64,000 nt of DNA from Streptomyces lydicus. GTDB taxonomy: Bacteria > Actinomycetota > Actinomycetes > Streptomycetales > Streptomycetaceae. The notes below the pieces were generated by a model. The model had not been told where the DNA came from. It was given only the letters and a program-made list of their open reading frames with translations, and searched no databases. A program made the position numbers and the translations under genes. Shown here in pieces: positions 41,421 to 50,378 of this stretch. Location of the stretch: positions 8,184,001 through 8,248,000 of the forward strand of contig NZ_RDTE01000003.1 in assembly GCF_004125265.1 (NCBI RefSeq), in the 5' to 3' direction. The first letter of the stretch is position 1, and each line of letters begins with the position of its first letter.

Positions 41421-41602
41421 TCAGCCGCCTGCGAAGGAAGACCTGTCGGGTTCGGGCAGGCGAAGATGCCCGGCCGTGCGTACGGCTTCACCCCAAGGAG
41501 CCCTCGGCCGTGTAGGCCCGGGACCCCGTCCTGCTCGGGTCCTCCGCTCCCGCCGGTCCACGTCGTCGACCGGACGTCCGGCACGGCGGCGGGATTAGGC
41601 GC
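41421..41602 (-). ncRNA. c-di-AMP riboswitch (ydaO/yuaA type)
   Basis: On the minus strand, upstream of the NlpC/P60 gene, conserved words of the ydaO motif appear in order: GCCTAATCCCGCC, GGCGGGAGCGGAGGACC, CTTGGGGTGAAGCCG, and GGCATCTTCGCCTGCCCGAACCCGACAGG, closing with CAGGCGGC near the gene. The first and last words pair in P1. In actinobacteria this RNA senses c-di-AMP and usually turns off cell-wall hydrolase and resuscitation genes. The exact ends are approximate. Confidence 0.85.
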
Positions 41603-41889
41603 CCGTCCGGACCGCCCCGTCGCTGTGGCGGGGTCTTGTCGTCGAAGGGATCGTCACGCACCTGGCAGCCGAATTCCGAGTTGAAAATGCCGTATGTGAG
41701 ATGGGTCACAATTGGCCCGAATGGTTAGATTTGTTCCCTCAGGTGCCGCGGCGCGGGGCGTTGCACCTCGCGGACCAGGGGCGAAACATCCGGGACCGGA
41801 GGAATTGGGTCCGCGCCGCGCAATTCGTCGCCTCCTCAGATCGGGTGCGGAGGCTACGCCGTATGCGCAGCCCCGGAGCGTGTTCCGGG
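41603..41889. other. Intergenic region beyond the riboswitch
   Basis: No gene is seen. The AT-richer stretch around 41680-41740 probably holds the promoter of the riboswitch-NlpC transcript. Confidence 0.4.
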
Positions 41890-42207
41890 TCAGATTTCCT
41901 CGGGTGGCGGCATCGTCACCAGCCGGGCCCGGCGCTCACCGTCCAGCACCCGCAGAGCCCGGGTCAGCGTCGCGCAGTGCAGTTCGCTCTCGCCCCGTTG
42001 GTGCATCACCGTGAGGGCGTCCCGCAGCCGGGTGGCCTTGCCGACCAGCGCCTGGGCGGCGCGCAGTCCGCTGTAGGTGCCACCGCAGCGGGCCGGGTTG
42101 ATCCGGCCCAGCAGGTCGATCACCTCCAGGTAGCTGTCGATGAGCTCGCCCTCCGCACGGGTCAGGGCGGGTAGCGGTGGCGGTTCGGGTGGCAGCACCG
42201 GGCTCAC
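41890..42207 (-). CDS. Small unknown protein coupled to ClpP
   Basis: A 105-residue protein of no recognised family. A Pro-rich start (SPVLPPEPPPLPALTRAEGELIDSYLEVIDLLGRI) leads into a helical region (GLRAAQALVGKATRLRDALTVMHQRGESELHCATLTRALRVLDGERRARLV). Its GTG start overlaps the clpP stop as GTGA, so expression is coupled. An adaptor or modulator of that ClpP is a natural guess but has no direct support. Confidence 0.65.
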   Translation of the reverse strand: MSPVLPPEPPPLPALTRAEGELIDSYLEVIDLLGRINPARCGGTYSGLRAAQALVGKATRLRDALTVMHQRGESELHCATLTRALRVLDGERRARLVTMPPPEEI

Positions 42208-42839
42208 CGCGCCGCGGGCCGGAGCGCCGACAGCTTGCGGTTACGGGTGATCTGGTCGATCAGGCCGTACTCCTGGGCGGCGGGGGCGTCGAAGATCTTG
42301 TCGCGCTCGATATCGGTGGCGATCCGCTCGCGGGTCTGCCCGGTGTGCTTCGCCAGCATCTCTTCCAGCAGGTCGCGGGTGCGCAGCATCTCCGCCGCCT
42401 GGATCTGCAGGTCACTGGCCTGCCCCTGGACGGGTTCGCTGAACGACGGCTGATGGATCAGGATCCGGGCGCCGGGCAGCGCCAGCCGCTTCCCGGGAGC
42501 GCCGGCGGCCAGCAGTACCGCGGCACAGGAGGCGGCCTGCCCCAGGCAGACGGTCTCCACGTCGCACGACACGAAATGCATCGTGTCGTAGATGGCGGTC
42601 ATCGCGGTGAAGGAGCCGCCGGGGGAGTTGATGTAGAGCGAGATGTCCTGGTCGGGCGCGGCGTGTTCGAGGTGGATGAACTGCGCCATCACATCGTTGG
42701 CGGAGGCGTCGTCGATCGGGGTGCCCAGAAAGATGATGCGTTCGCCGAGCAGCTTGGAATACGGGTCCATGGTGCGCGTCCCCTGCGCGGTGCGCTCGGT
42801 GAACTCCGGAAGGACGTAGCGGGACGTCGGTCGCAGCAT
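42204..42839 (-). CDS. clpP: ATP-dependent Clp protease proteolytic subunit
   Basis: A 211-residue serine protease subunit of the barrel that works with a Clp ATPase. The catalytic triad is Ser104 (CLGQAASCAAVLLAAG), His129 (ARILIHQPS) and Asp180 (TDIERDKIFDA); LYINSPGGSFTAMTAIYDTM is the family block before it. The Met after the catalytic Ser in most ClpPs is Cys here. Streptomyces has up to five clpP genes; this one is not beside another clpP or clpX, so it is probably a secondary paralogue. An 18-bp palindrome lies 28 bases upstream. Confidence 0.9.
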   Translation of the reverse strand: MLRPTSRYVLPEFTERTAQGTRTMDPYSKLLGERIIFLGTPIDDASANDVMAQFIHLEHAAPDQDISLYINSPGGSFTAMTAIYDTMHFVSCDVETVCLGQAASCAAVLLAAGAPGKRLALPGARILIHQPSFSEPVQGQASDLQIQAAEMLRTRDLLEEMLAKHTGQTRERIATDIERDKIFDAPAAQEYGLIDQITRNRKLSALRPAAR

Positions 42840-43289
42840 GTCTGCTCCTCTCCTTCGTAAAAAATGTACAGGATGTACATCCTGTGAGAATGGCAGCAGA
42901 TTCTAGTGATCAGTTGCAAGTCCCAGGTCAGAGGCTGTTTTGACTGTTCGCTGAGGGCGGATATCTCACAAACTTCCTGGAACTGCGGCACAAGGCCGAA
43001 ATCCACCGCATGACCGGCCGAGTCATCGAGTGTTCGATCGACGAGATGGACCGCCCGCGGGTATCCAAGGACGCCGCCCTGCGGATCCTGCCGACCGAGC
43101 CGGTGGCCAGGCGCTGTTCACCGGGCTGGGGTGGCGAGCCGGCGACCTGCCGCGAGTTCGCCCTCACCGCACGGAACTACACCGCATCGAAACTGACGGC
43201 GGCGACTCGAGGAGGGGCCCTGATCTTGATGGATTCGCTGCCGGTCTCAGGCGACGTTGCCGGTAACGGGCCTCGGGCATCCGGTCGCG
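42840..43289. other. clpP promoter region and an unrecognised stretch
   Basis: The first 60 bases are AT-rich and carry the palindrome. From about 42962 to 43297 a plus-strand frame reads FLELRHKAEIHRMTGRVIECSIDEMDRPRVSKDAALRILP and then becomes low in similarity to anything I know. It has no good start or ribosome site and could be the scrap of a gene. I do not assign it. Confidence 0.4.
42868..42885. promoter_or_regulatory. 18-bp palindrome in the clpP promoter
   Basis: ACAGGATGTACATCCTGT is a perfect palindrome, overlapped by a TGTACA-N3-TGTACA direct repeat, 28 bases before the clpP start. It is the most symmetrical site near this gene and a likely operator; the binding protein is not encoded next door. 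Confidence 0.65.
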
Positions 43290-44540
43290 TCAGGTGATGT
43301 TGCCGCTCGGCTCGGCATATCTCGGCTGGTCTTGCCTCTGATCACGTGTCGTCTCACGTGTTTCCCTCTCGACGGCGGTTGGCAGTGAGACTCGAGTGGT
43401 GAGCCCGCCGTCGGGGTTGGGGGTCAGCCGGAGGTCGCCTCCGTGGACGTCGACGATGCTTGCGACGATGGCAAGCCCCAGACCGTGTCCGCGGTGCCCG
43501 GACTGGGCGTCGGCTATGCGCCCTTTGCCACGGAGGAAGGGCTCGATGAAAGTGTCGACCGTATCGGGCAGCTGCGGCCCGGTATTGGTGACGGTCAGCC
43601 GTGGGCGGTCCTGGCGGAGAGGGTCTGGCCCCGTGGTCAGCGAGACGGATCCGCCTGTGGCGAGGTTGTGCCTCAGGGCGTTCTGCAGAAGGTTGACCGC
43701 GAGTTGGCGCAGCAGCACGCTGTTTCCGGTGACCAGGGCCGGGCGGCAGTCGGTGGAGATCGTGATGCCGCGGGCCTCGGCCTCTTCGCGTGTGATCGCG
43801 ATGGCCTCGGCGGCCGGGTCAGCCAGGTCGACCGGGTGCGTGGTGAGCGGGGCGTGCCCGAGGGTCGAGAGCTGCAGCAAAGCGTCGATGATCTCGACGC
43901 CGCGCTGGTTGGTGTCGCGCAGCCGGGCAACGAGTTGAGGGTAGTTCTGGCTGGTGGGATCGGCTGTCGCGACGTCGAGCATGGTGCGGGTGACGGAGAG
44001 CGGCGTGCGCAGCTCGTGTGAGGCGTTCGCGGCGAAGCGTTGCTGGGACTCGAAGGACGCCTGTAGGCGGCCGAGCATGTGGTCGAAGGCGTCGGACAGG
44101 TCCGTGAATTCGTCGCGTCGGCCGCTCAGACCGATGCGGTGGTCCAAAGAGCCGTTGGCGGCTCGGTGCGCTGCCTGGGTGATCTCGTTCAGGGGTTGCA
44201 GCACCCGGCCCGCGAGCAGCCAGCCACCGCCCACACCGATGGCCGCCAAGAGCAGGAGTACGAGCGACGAGACCCACACCAGCGTGTGCAGGATCAGGCT
44301 CCGGGAGGCGACGTGGCCGGTCTTGTCCCGTGGGTCTGCGGCGGTCAGCGGATAGTCGGGGACGTAGCGCATGACCACGTAAATGATCCCCAGCGTGACG
44401 GCGCCGGCGACGACGAGGAACAGCGCATAGCTGAGGGTGAGCCTCACGCGCGCGGTCAGGCGCCGCGGGCGCCAGGTCAGGACCGGGGTCCGTGCGGTCG
44501 GCGCTGCCGCGGTCCGGTGGCCCGCTGTCGTGCTGTTCAC
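43290..44540 (-). CDS. Sensor histidine kinase
   Basis: A 416-residue membrane kinase. Two spans (VRLTLSYALFLVVAGAVTLGIIYVVM at 32-58, and LVWVSSLVLLLLAAIGVGGGWLLAG at 87-111) frame a short outer loop of about 30 residues. HAMP follows, then the dimerisation helix with His175 (ANASHELRTPLSVTRTML), the N box (LAVNLLQNALRH) and the G boxes (GHGLGLAIVASIVDVHGG). GTG 44540 overlaps the response-regulator stop (GTGA), so the pair is coupled. The tiny sensor loop is typical of envelope-stress or peptide-antibiotic kinases. The partner ABC exporter is divergent. Confidence 0.88.
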   Translation of the reverse strand: MNSTTAGHRTAAAPTARTPVLTWRPRRLTARVRLTLSYALFLVVAGAVTLGIIYVVMRYVPDYPLTAADPRDKTGHVASRSLILHTLVWVSSLVLLLLAAIGVGGGWLLAGRVLQPLNEITQAAHRAANGSLDHRIGLSGRRDEFTDLSDAFDHMLGRLQASFESQQRFAANASHELRTPLSVTRTMLDVATADPTSQNYPQLVARLRDTNQRGVEIIDALLQLSTLGHAPLTTHPVDLADPAAEAIAITREEAEARGITISTDCRPALVTGNSVLLRQLAVNLLQNALRHNLATGGSVSLTTGPDPLRQDRPRLTVTNTGPQLPDTVDTFIEPFLRGKGRIADAQSGHRGHGLGLAIVASIVDVHGGDLRLTPNPDGGLTTRVSLPTAVERETRETTRDQRQDQPRYAEPSGNIT

Positions 44541-45211
44541 TGGTCCTGGCCCGCTTCGTCGAGGCGGTATCCGACTCCGGGCACCGTGTGGATGGGCGAC
44601 GGTTCGCCGAGTCGTTTGCGCAGTGTGGAGATCGTGATGCGGACGGCGTTGGTGAAGGGGTCCGCGTTCTCGTCCCAGGCCCGTTCCAGCAGAGTTTCGG
44701 CGCTGACGACGCCGCCTCGTGCGGTCATCAGAATTTCCAGGATGGCGAACTGTTTCCTGGTGAGTGATATGTAGCGGCCGGAGCGGAAGACTTCCCGTCG
44801 GAATGGGTCGAGCCGGATTCCCGCGTATTCGAGAACGGGGGGTGTGCTCTGACGCGGGCGACGGGCGAGTGAGCGCAGTCGTACCACGAGTTCCTTCAAG
44901 TCGAACGGTTTGGTCAGGTAGTCGTCGGCACCGACCTCGAACCCGGTGACCTTCTCCTGAAGGTGACTTGCGGCGGTGAGCATGAGCACCCGGCATCCCA
45001 GCTGCCGTTCAACAATGATGCGGCATACGTCGTCACCGTGTGTGCCGGGGATGTCCCGGTCGAGTACCACCACGTCGTATTCGTTGACGCTCAGCCGCTC
45101 CAGGGCCGAGTCGCCGTCCCCGACGATGTCGGAGGCGATGGCCTCGAGCCGTAGCCCTGCCTGCACCGCCTCGGCGAGGTAGAGCTCATCCTCGACAACC
45201 AGCACCCGCAT
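44537..45211 (-). CDS. OmpR-family response regulator
   Basis: A 224-residue regulator. The receiver domain has the acidic pocket VVEDE, phospho-acceptor Asp51 (VVVLDRDIPG), and the Lys of YLTKPFDLKEL. A winged-helix OmpR domain follows (RREVFRSGRYISLTRKQFAILEILMTARGGVVSAETLLERAWDENADPFTNAVRITISTLRKRLG). The ATG at 45211 follows GGAGAGG; the frame is open further upstream but without a good start. It probably controls the divergent ABC transporter and its own operon. Confidence 0.9.
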   Translation of the reverse strand: MRVLVVEDELYLAEAVQAGLRLEAIASDIVGDGDSALERLSVNEYDVVVLDRDIPGTHGDDVCRIIVERQLGCRVLMLTAASHLQEKVTGFEVGADDYLTKPFDLKELVVRLRSLARRPRQSTPPVLEYAGIRLDPFRREVFRSGRYISLTRKQFAILEILMTARGGVVSAETLLERAWDENADPFTNAVRITISTLRKRLGEPSPIHTVPGVGYRLDEAGQDQ

Positions 45212-45406
45212 ACGGCCTCTCCTGCCATTCGCCCCGCGTCGATCCCTCTGCATCTGCGGCGGTGTCCGCTGCGCAGGCTCCATTGAACGTGAAAGCGTAT
45301 ATCGCGAACGTATCGAGAAATGGAGACGCTTAGGCAACGTGGCCCGCTCTTCACTGCTGGTATCACCCATCGGCGCACGCCGTGAATGCGATACCAGGAG
45401 CCCACG
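45212..45406. promoter_or_regulatory. Divergent promoter, response regulator versus ABC exporter
   Basis: The 195-base gap includes an AT-rich core around 45285-45330, where GAACGT and CGTAT words recur on both sides of TATATCGCGAACGTATCG. These direct repeats are reasonable candidates for OmpR-type binding. Confidence 0.45.
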
Positions 45407-46231
45407 ATGCACGCGATGCCGGACCAGGAAGCTTCAGCCCGTACCCACACCGGTACAGCGGCTGCCTTCCCCACCACCCTCCGTGCCACCGCGGCCGTCG
45501 CCGCCCGCGCGACGGATCTGAGCAAGGTCTATGGCCAGGGCGAGACCCGCGTCGTCGCCCTGGACTCGGTGTCCGTGGAGTTCGGCCGGGCCGGCTTCAC
45601 CGCCATCATGGGCCCCTCCGGCTCGGGCAAGTCCACGCTGATGCACTGCATGGCCGGCCTGGACTCCTTCTCCTCCGGCTCGGCCCGCATCGGCGAGGTG
45701 GAGCTGTCCTCGCTGGGCGACAAGGAGTTGACCCGGCTGCGCCGCGACAAGATCGGCTTCATCTTCCAGGCGTTCAACCTGCTGCCGACGCTGACCGCCG
45801 CCGAGAACATCACCCTGCCCATGGACATCGCCGGCCGCAACCCCGACCGGCAGTGGCTGACCCGGGTCATTGACACCGTGGGCCTGTCCGGCCGCCTGTC
45901 CCACCGCCCCGCCCAGCTCTCCGGCGGCCAGCAGCAGCGCGTGGCGGTCGCCCGCGCCCTCGCCTCCCAGCCCGAGATCATCTTCGCCGACGAGCCGACC
46001 GGGAACCTCGACTCCCGCTCCGGCAACGAGGTGCTGGGCTTCCTGCACGAGTCCGTACAGACCATGGGGCGGACCATCGTCATGGTCACCCACGACCCGA
46101 TCGCCGCCTCCTACGCGGACCGCGTGATCTTCCTCGCCGACGGCCGGATCGTCGACGAGCTGCACGAACCGACCGCCGACGCCGTCCTGGGCCGGATGCG
46201 CCTGTTCGACTCCAAGAGCCGTACGAGCTGA
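45407..46231 (+). CDS. ABC transporter ATP-binding protein (MacB/LolD-like)
   Basis: A 274-residue ATPase. The first 30 residues are a variable leader; then ATDLSKVYGQGETRVVALDSVSVEF, Walker A GPSGSGKST, Q-loop GFIFQAFNLLPTLTAAENI, signature LSGGQQQRVAVARAL, Walker B IIFADEPTGNLD and the H-loop MVTHDP. It pairs with the FtsX-type permease 42 bases downstream. Such transporters move peptides or lipids from the membrane and often confer antimicrobial-peptide resistance. Confidence 0.93.
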   Translation: MHAMPDQEASARTHTGTAAAFPTTLRATAAVAARATDLSKVYGQGETRVVALDSVSVEFGRAGFTAIMGPSGSGKSTLMHCMAGLDSFSSGSARIGEVELSSLGDKELTRLRRDKIGFIFQAFNLLPTLTAAENITLPMDIAGRNPDRQWLTRVIDTVGLSGRLSHRPAQLSGGQQQRVAVARALASQPEIIFADEPTGNLDSRSGNEVLGFLHESVQTMGRTIVMVTHDPIAASYADRVIFLADGRIVDELHEPTADAVLGRMRLFDSKSRTS

Positions 46232-46273
46232 CGACCGAGCCCGAGACCTCCCAGCCCCAGGACTGACACCACC

Positions 46274-48847
46274 ATGCTCCGTACCGCCCTGCGCAACCTC
46301 TTCGCGCACAAAGCCCGTTTGATGATGACCGCGCTCGCAGTCGTCCTCGGCACCGCGTTCGTCTCCGGCACGCTCATCTTCAGCGACACCGTCAGCACCG
46401 CGTACCAGAACGCCATGACCACGAGCCTGAAGGACGTGGCCGTCTCCGTAATGAACAGCAGGACGCGATCCGACGCCGCCCGCTCCGAGAAGGAGCCCGC
46501 GGACGGGAGACCCACCTCCGTGCTCAACGATCAGTTGGCCCGAAGACTCCGTGCACTGCCCGGTGTGGCCTCCGTACGCGCCACCGTCGACGGAGCTGTC
46601 TTCCTCGTGGGCAAGGACAACCAACTGCTGGGCGACGAGCGGGGCAACAAGGGCACCAACTACGTCCCGGGCAAGGGCGGCAAGGACGGCACGTACCCGC
46701 TGAAGGAAGGCCGCTATCCGGCCGCCGCCGCCGAGATCGCGCTGGACGCCAAGACCGCGGCGGCCGGCGGCTACAAGATCGGCGACACGGTCCGTCTGGC
46801 CATCGACGGCCCGACCCTGCACAAGAAACTGGTCGGTCTCGTCGGCACCGACGATCCGAAGGTGACGGCAGGCGCCGGCCTCGCACTGTTCGACACCGCC
46901 ACCGCCCAGAAACTCTTCACGGGCCCCGGTCAGTACGGCGAGTTGGTGCTGGCGGCCGCGCCCGGCACCGACGACCGTGTGCTGACCGCGAAGGTGCAGC
47001 AGGCCCTGCCCAAGGACCGTGCCAAGGCCACCAGCGGCGCCGAACTGGCCGCCGACCAAGCCAAGATGATCGCCGCCGAAAGCGACGCGATGCCCAGGAC
47101 CCTGCTGTCCTTCGCCGGGATCGCACTGTTCATCGGTGTGTTCATCATCGTCAACACCTTTTCGATGCTCATCGCCCAGCGCCGCCGTGAGATCGCGCTG
47201 CTGCGCGCTCTCGGCGCCTCCCGCCGCCAGGTGGTGCGCTCGGTACTGGCTGAGGCTGGACTGCTGGGCCTGGTCTCCTCCGCCATCGGCTTCGCGCTCG
47301 GTGTCGGTATCGCCCTCGGCCTGCGCCCCCTGCTGAACGCCTCCGGTGCCGGACTTCCCGACGGTCCGCCGGTCATCGGCGCCGCACCGGTGCTCTCCTC
47401 GCTCGCCGTCGGTGTGCTGGTGACCGTCCTGGCCGCCTGGCTGCCGGCTCGCAAGGCCGCCAAGATCGCCCCCATCGAGGCGCTGAGCACCGCCGAGGAG
47501 CCGCCCGCCCCGCGCAGCCTGGTGCTGCGCAACTCCATCGGCGCGGCCGTCGCCGCCCTCGGCGTAGCGATCATGCTGTACGCATCCACTCTGCGCGATC
47601 TCACCGGCCTGACCCCCGCGATGACCGGGGCGGTGCTGACCATGGCCGGCACGGTCATCCTGGCCCCGCTGCTGTCCCGTCCCCTGATCGCCCTGGCCGG
47701 GAATGTCACCAGCCGCCTGTTCGGCATCACGGGCAAGCTGGCGGAGCAGAACGCGGTGCGCAACCCCCGCCGCACGGCCGCCACCGCCTCAGCACTCGTG
47801 ATCGGTCTTGTCCTGATCACCGGCATGACGGTGATCGGCAAATCGGTACAGCAGACCCTGGACAAGGCCGTCGCCAAGGACTTCAAGGGCGACTACCAGA
47901 TCACCACCCGCCTCTTCGAGGGCCTCGATCCCAAGATGTCCCGGCAGGTCGCCCAGCTCCCGGGCGTGGTGGGCGCCGCCGGCATCCGGTCTGTCGACTA
48001 CGGGAACGACGGCAAATACGGCCGGATGACCGCCACGGACGTCAGCCGGCTCCAGAAGGTCACCGACCTCCACTTCGTCAGCGGTTCGTCCGACTCGGTG
48101 CACGGCGAAGACGTCGCGGTGTCGCAGTCCAAGGCCAAGGCCAAGGGCTGGAAGACCGGCGACACCGTCGAGGCCGACTTCTTCCTGGGCAAGAAATCCA
48201 TCCGGAAGCTGAAGGTCGCTGCCATATACCAGGACAACCACCTCGCCGGTGACATGCTCGCCGACACCGCCCTGGTCGACCCGTACGTCCTCAAGCCCGT
48301 CAAGGACAGCAAGATCCTGGTGAGGGCCGCGAGCGGCAAGACGGACGGGCTCGAAAAGGAAATCCGCGACGCACTCGGCAACAGCCCGCTGCTCAAGGTC
48401 CAGGACAAAGACGACCTCCGCCGCGAGAAGGCCGGCGAAGCCGACACCGTGCTCAACATGACGTACGGGCTGCTGGGCATGTCCATGGTCATCGCGGTCC
48501 TCGCTGTCATCAACACCCTGGCCATGTCGGTCGTCGAGCGCACCCGCGAGATCGGAATGCTGCGCGCCATCGGCCTGTGCCGCTCCGGCATCCAGCAGAT
48601 GGTCCGGCTGGAGTCCGTGGTGATCTCCCTGTTCGGCGCGGTCCTCGGTATCGGCGTGGGCGTCTTCGTTGCCTGGGTCGGCAGCGGGTTGGCGGACCAG
48701 GCGCTGCCGACCTACGAAATGGCACTGCCCTGGGACCGGCTCGGGCTGTTCTTCCTGATCACCCTCGCAGTCGGAGTGCTCGCCGCACTCTGGCCGGCCC
48801 ACCGGGCCTCCCGGCTGAACATACTGAAGTCCATCACCGCCCAGTGA
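46274..48847 (+). CDS. ABC transporter permease, FtsX/MacB type
   Basis: An 857-residue membrane protein built from two FtsX units. The first span (MMTALAVVLGTAFVSGTLIFSDTVS) leads to a large outer domain (about 40-270). Three spans follow: LSFAGIALFIGVFIIVNTFSMLIAQRRREIALLRALGASRRQV (FtsX block), GLVSSAIGFALGVGIALGL, and VLSSLAVGVLVTVLAAWLPARKAAKIAPIEAL. After a second outer domain the set repeats (YGLLGMSMVIAVLAVINTLAMSVVERTREIGMLRAIG to ITLAVGVLAALWPAHRASRLNIL). This is the 10-span actinobacterial type. Operon with the ATPase, facing a two-component system. Confidence 0.93.
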   Translation: MLRTALRNLFAHKARLMMTALAVVLGTAFVSGTLIFSDTVSTAYQNAMTTSLKDVAVSVMNSRTRSDAARSEKEPADGRPTSVLNDQLARRLRALPGVASVRATVDGAVFLVGKDNQLLGDERGNKGTNYVPGKGGKDGTYPLKEGRYPAAAAEIALDAKTAAAGGYKIGDTVRLAIDGPTLHKKLVGLVGTDDPKVTAGAGLALFDTATAQKLFTGPGQYGELVLAAAPGTDDRVLTAKVQQALPKDRAKATSGAELAADQAKMIAAESDAMPRTLLSFAGIALFIGVFIIVNTFSMLIAQRRREIALLRALGASRRQVVRSVLAEAGLLGLVSSAIGFALGVGIALGLRPLLNASGAGLPDGPPVIGAAPVLSSLAVGVLVTVLAAWLPARKAAKIAPIEALSTAEEPPAPRSLVLRNSIGAAVAALGVAIMLYASTLRDLTGLTPAMTGAVLTMAGTVILAPLLSRPLIALAGNVTSRLFGITGKLAEQNAVRNPRRTAATASALVIGLVLITGMTVIGKSVQQTLDKAVAKDFKGDYQITTRLFEGLDPKMSRQVAQLPGVVGAAGIRSVDYGNDGKYGRMTATDVSRLQKVTDLHFVSGSSDSVHGEDVAVSQSKAKAKGWKTGDTVEADFFLGKKSIRKLKVAAIYQDNHLAGDMLADTALVDPYVLKPVKDSKILVRAASGKTDGLEKEIRDALGNSPLLKVQDKDDLRREKAGEADTVLNMTYGLLGMSMVIAVLAVINTLAMSVVERTREIGMLRAIGLCRSGIQQMVRLESVVISLFGAVLGIGVGVFVAWVGSGLADQALPTYEMALPWDRLGLFFLITLAVGVLAALWPAHRASRLNILKSITAQ

Positions 48848-49395
48848 CCGGGCTCGGTCATGGTTCTGGACCAGTTCGCTGGTGCAGCTGCTCGATCAGA
48901 GTGTGCGGCGGCGGTCGCGGCACGGGCTGTGCGGGGTACGGTCGCAACACCAGGAGTGTTGCGACCGTGCCGCCGCGAGCTTGGGGGTGGCCCCGGCGAG
49001 CGCGGCGTGGGTAGGGGCGCCGGCCTGCTTCGGCTCCGAGCAGCAGCCGCGGGGCGCATTGATCCCCATGCGTCTGCGGTGGTTTCCGCTGCCGGGCCCG
49101 CTGAATAGCGCAGGAGCCATCATTTCGATGACGCACCATGTGGAGTGCGTTGTGGTGCTGGAGAAGGCGGCTAAGGGCGTCTGACCTGCGGTTTTTTGAA
49201 CGCGGCGGAGTGCGGTCGTGGCCGTGTCAGTATGCGGCGTACTCGCGCAGGGCGGCGACAAACACCGGTGCGTTGGCGCGCGCTGGGCCGAATCCCTGAC
49301 GGATCTGGGCGGCCTGCTGGATCACGAACGCGCGATCCTCAACACCGCGTAGCGCCCCGCTGGACCGGCTGCTGCTCGCGCCCTGGCTGGCGCTG
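48848..49395. other. Intergenic region after the ABC operon
   Basis: Only the strong hairpin and a few short frames are seen. On the minus strand 49227-49350 a frame ends GVEDRAFVIQQAAQIRQGFGPARANAPVFVAALREYAAY; this reads like a real protein C-terminus, but no start or body is present. It may be a gene scrap. Confidence 0.4.
48935..48971 (+). terminator. Long hairpin after the ABC permease
   Basis: GGTACGGTCGCAACAC and GTGTTGCGACCGTGCC form a 16-bp stem with one G-U pair and a 5-base loop, about 90 bases after the permease stop. This is the natural terminator of the ABC operon; its perfection could also mark a mobile or repeated hairpin. Confidence 0.55.
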
Positions 49396-49599
49396 TTGAG
49401 CGCGGCGCTGCCCGCGCTGGTCACCTCCGTCCTGGTCTGGGTGTTCGCCTTCCTCGGCCTGTCGGCGGGCGGCCTGCCGCCGGGCCCGGTGCCGCTCGCG
49501 GTCTGTGCGTTCCTCGGTGGCCCGGTGTCGGTGACCGCGGTGGCCTGGTGGCAGATCCACCGGCTGCGGCGGCGGCACGGGGTGCGGTGGCGGGGTTAG
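49396..49599 (+). CDS. Possible two-span membrane peptide
   Basis: From TTG 49396 the frame gives 67 residues with two hydrophobic segments (ALPALVTSVLVWVFAFLGLSAGG and PVPLAVCAFLGGPVSVTAVAWW) and a basic end (IHRLRRRHGVRWRG). The coding-like segment starts upstream, at about 49351, as SAPLDRLLLAPWLALL, without any good start codon. It could be the tail of a gene that has lost its beginning. Confidence 0.4.
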   Translation: MSAALPALVTSVLVWVFAFLGLSAGGLPPGPVPLAVCAFLGGPVSVTAVAWWQIHRLRRRHGVRWRG

Positions 49600-49763
49600 C
49601 TAGTTCGGAAGGGGCATGCACGAGACTTTGAACGTCAGCTGCTGGTGATCGAGCTGGGAGAGGATGTTTGTGCCTCGTGGGGTGGCCACCGGGGAAGCGC
49701 AATGGACGGTAGGGCTGGAAGCCACGGGGTTCGGTTTCGCGCCTGACCGTCACGCCACGTCCG

Positions 49764-50378
49764 TCAGGTGGTCAGACCGGCACTGATCAGCCAGATGTGT
49801 TCGCAGGTCGCGGATGCCCCTTGCAGCGTCTCGCGGGACTCTTGTGAGGCGTGGTAGAACGTGCGCTCGATCATCCAGCACAGGGCGCGTGCCATCGCTG
49901 AGGCTTGTTCTGGTTCGGTGCCGGCCTGGATGCCGGCCCGTTCCAGGACGGCGGTGATGGCCGTGATGAACAAGTCCGCTGTATGGCTCCACAGCTCGCC
50001 GATCTCCGGCACGGTCAACGACAGGTCGATCGCCGTGCGCATGACCAGGCCGTGCTCGTTCCACAGCTCTACCGTGCGCTGCATGGCTTCTGCGATGGCC
50101 TGGCGCGGCTCGTCGGTCTCCGCGGTGGTCCGGGACCGCTCCCACAGATGCTCGACGGTACGCGCCACGAGTGCCACAACTACTTCTTGCTTGGAGCCGA
50201 AGTAGAAGTACAGGGCGCCGCGTGTGATGCCGGCGCCCTGGGCGATGTCGCCGACGGTCATGGCGTTGTAGCCCTTGTGCGCGAGCAGGGCTTCGCAGGT
50301 GTCCAGGATGGCCCGCTCCCGCAGATCGCCCTTGCGTTCGGTGCTGCGTCGGCTCCGCGCGGGGTGGTGGCTGGGCAT
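49764..50378 (-). CDS. TetR-family regulator
   Basis: A 204-residue repressor-type regulator. The HTH is AILDTCEALLAHKGYNAMTVGDIAQGAGITRGALYFYFGSKQEVVVALVA; the C-terminal domain ends YHASQESRETLQGASATCEHIWLISAGL. The start ATG shares one base with the stop of the upstream SDR gene (TGATG), so they are co-translated; the regulator thus probably controls its own operon. An EthR-like inducer pocket is likely but the ligand is unknown. Confidence 0.88.
   Translation of the reverse strand: MPSHHPARSRRSTERKGDLRERAILDTCEALLAHKGYNAMTVGDIAQGAGITRGALYFYFGSKQEVVVALVARTVEHLWERSRTTAETDEPRQAIAEAMQRTVELWNEHGLVMRTAIDLSLTVPEIGELWSHTADLFITAITAVLERAGIQAGTEPEQASAMARALCWMIERTFYHASQESRETLQGASATCEHIWLISAGLTT

Noticed and set aside
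45434..47059. 541-codon minus-strand frame
   Set aside because: Antisense to the ABC ATPase and permease.
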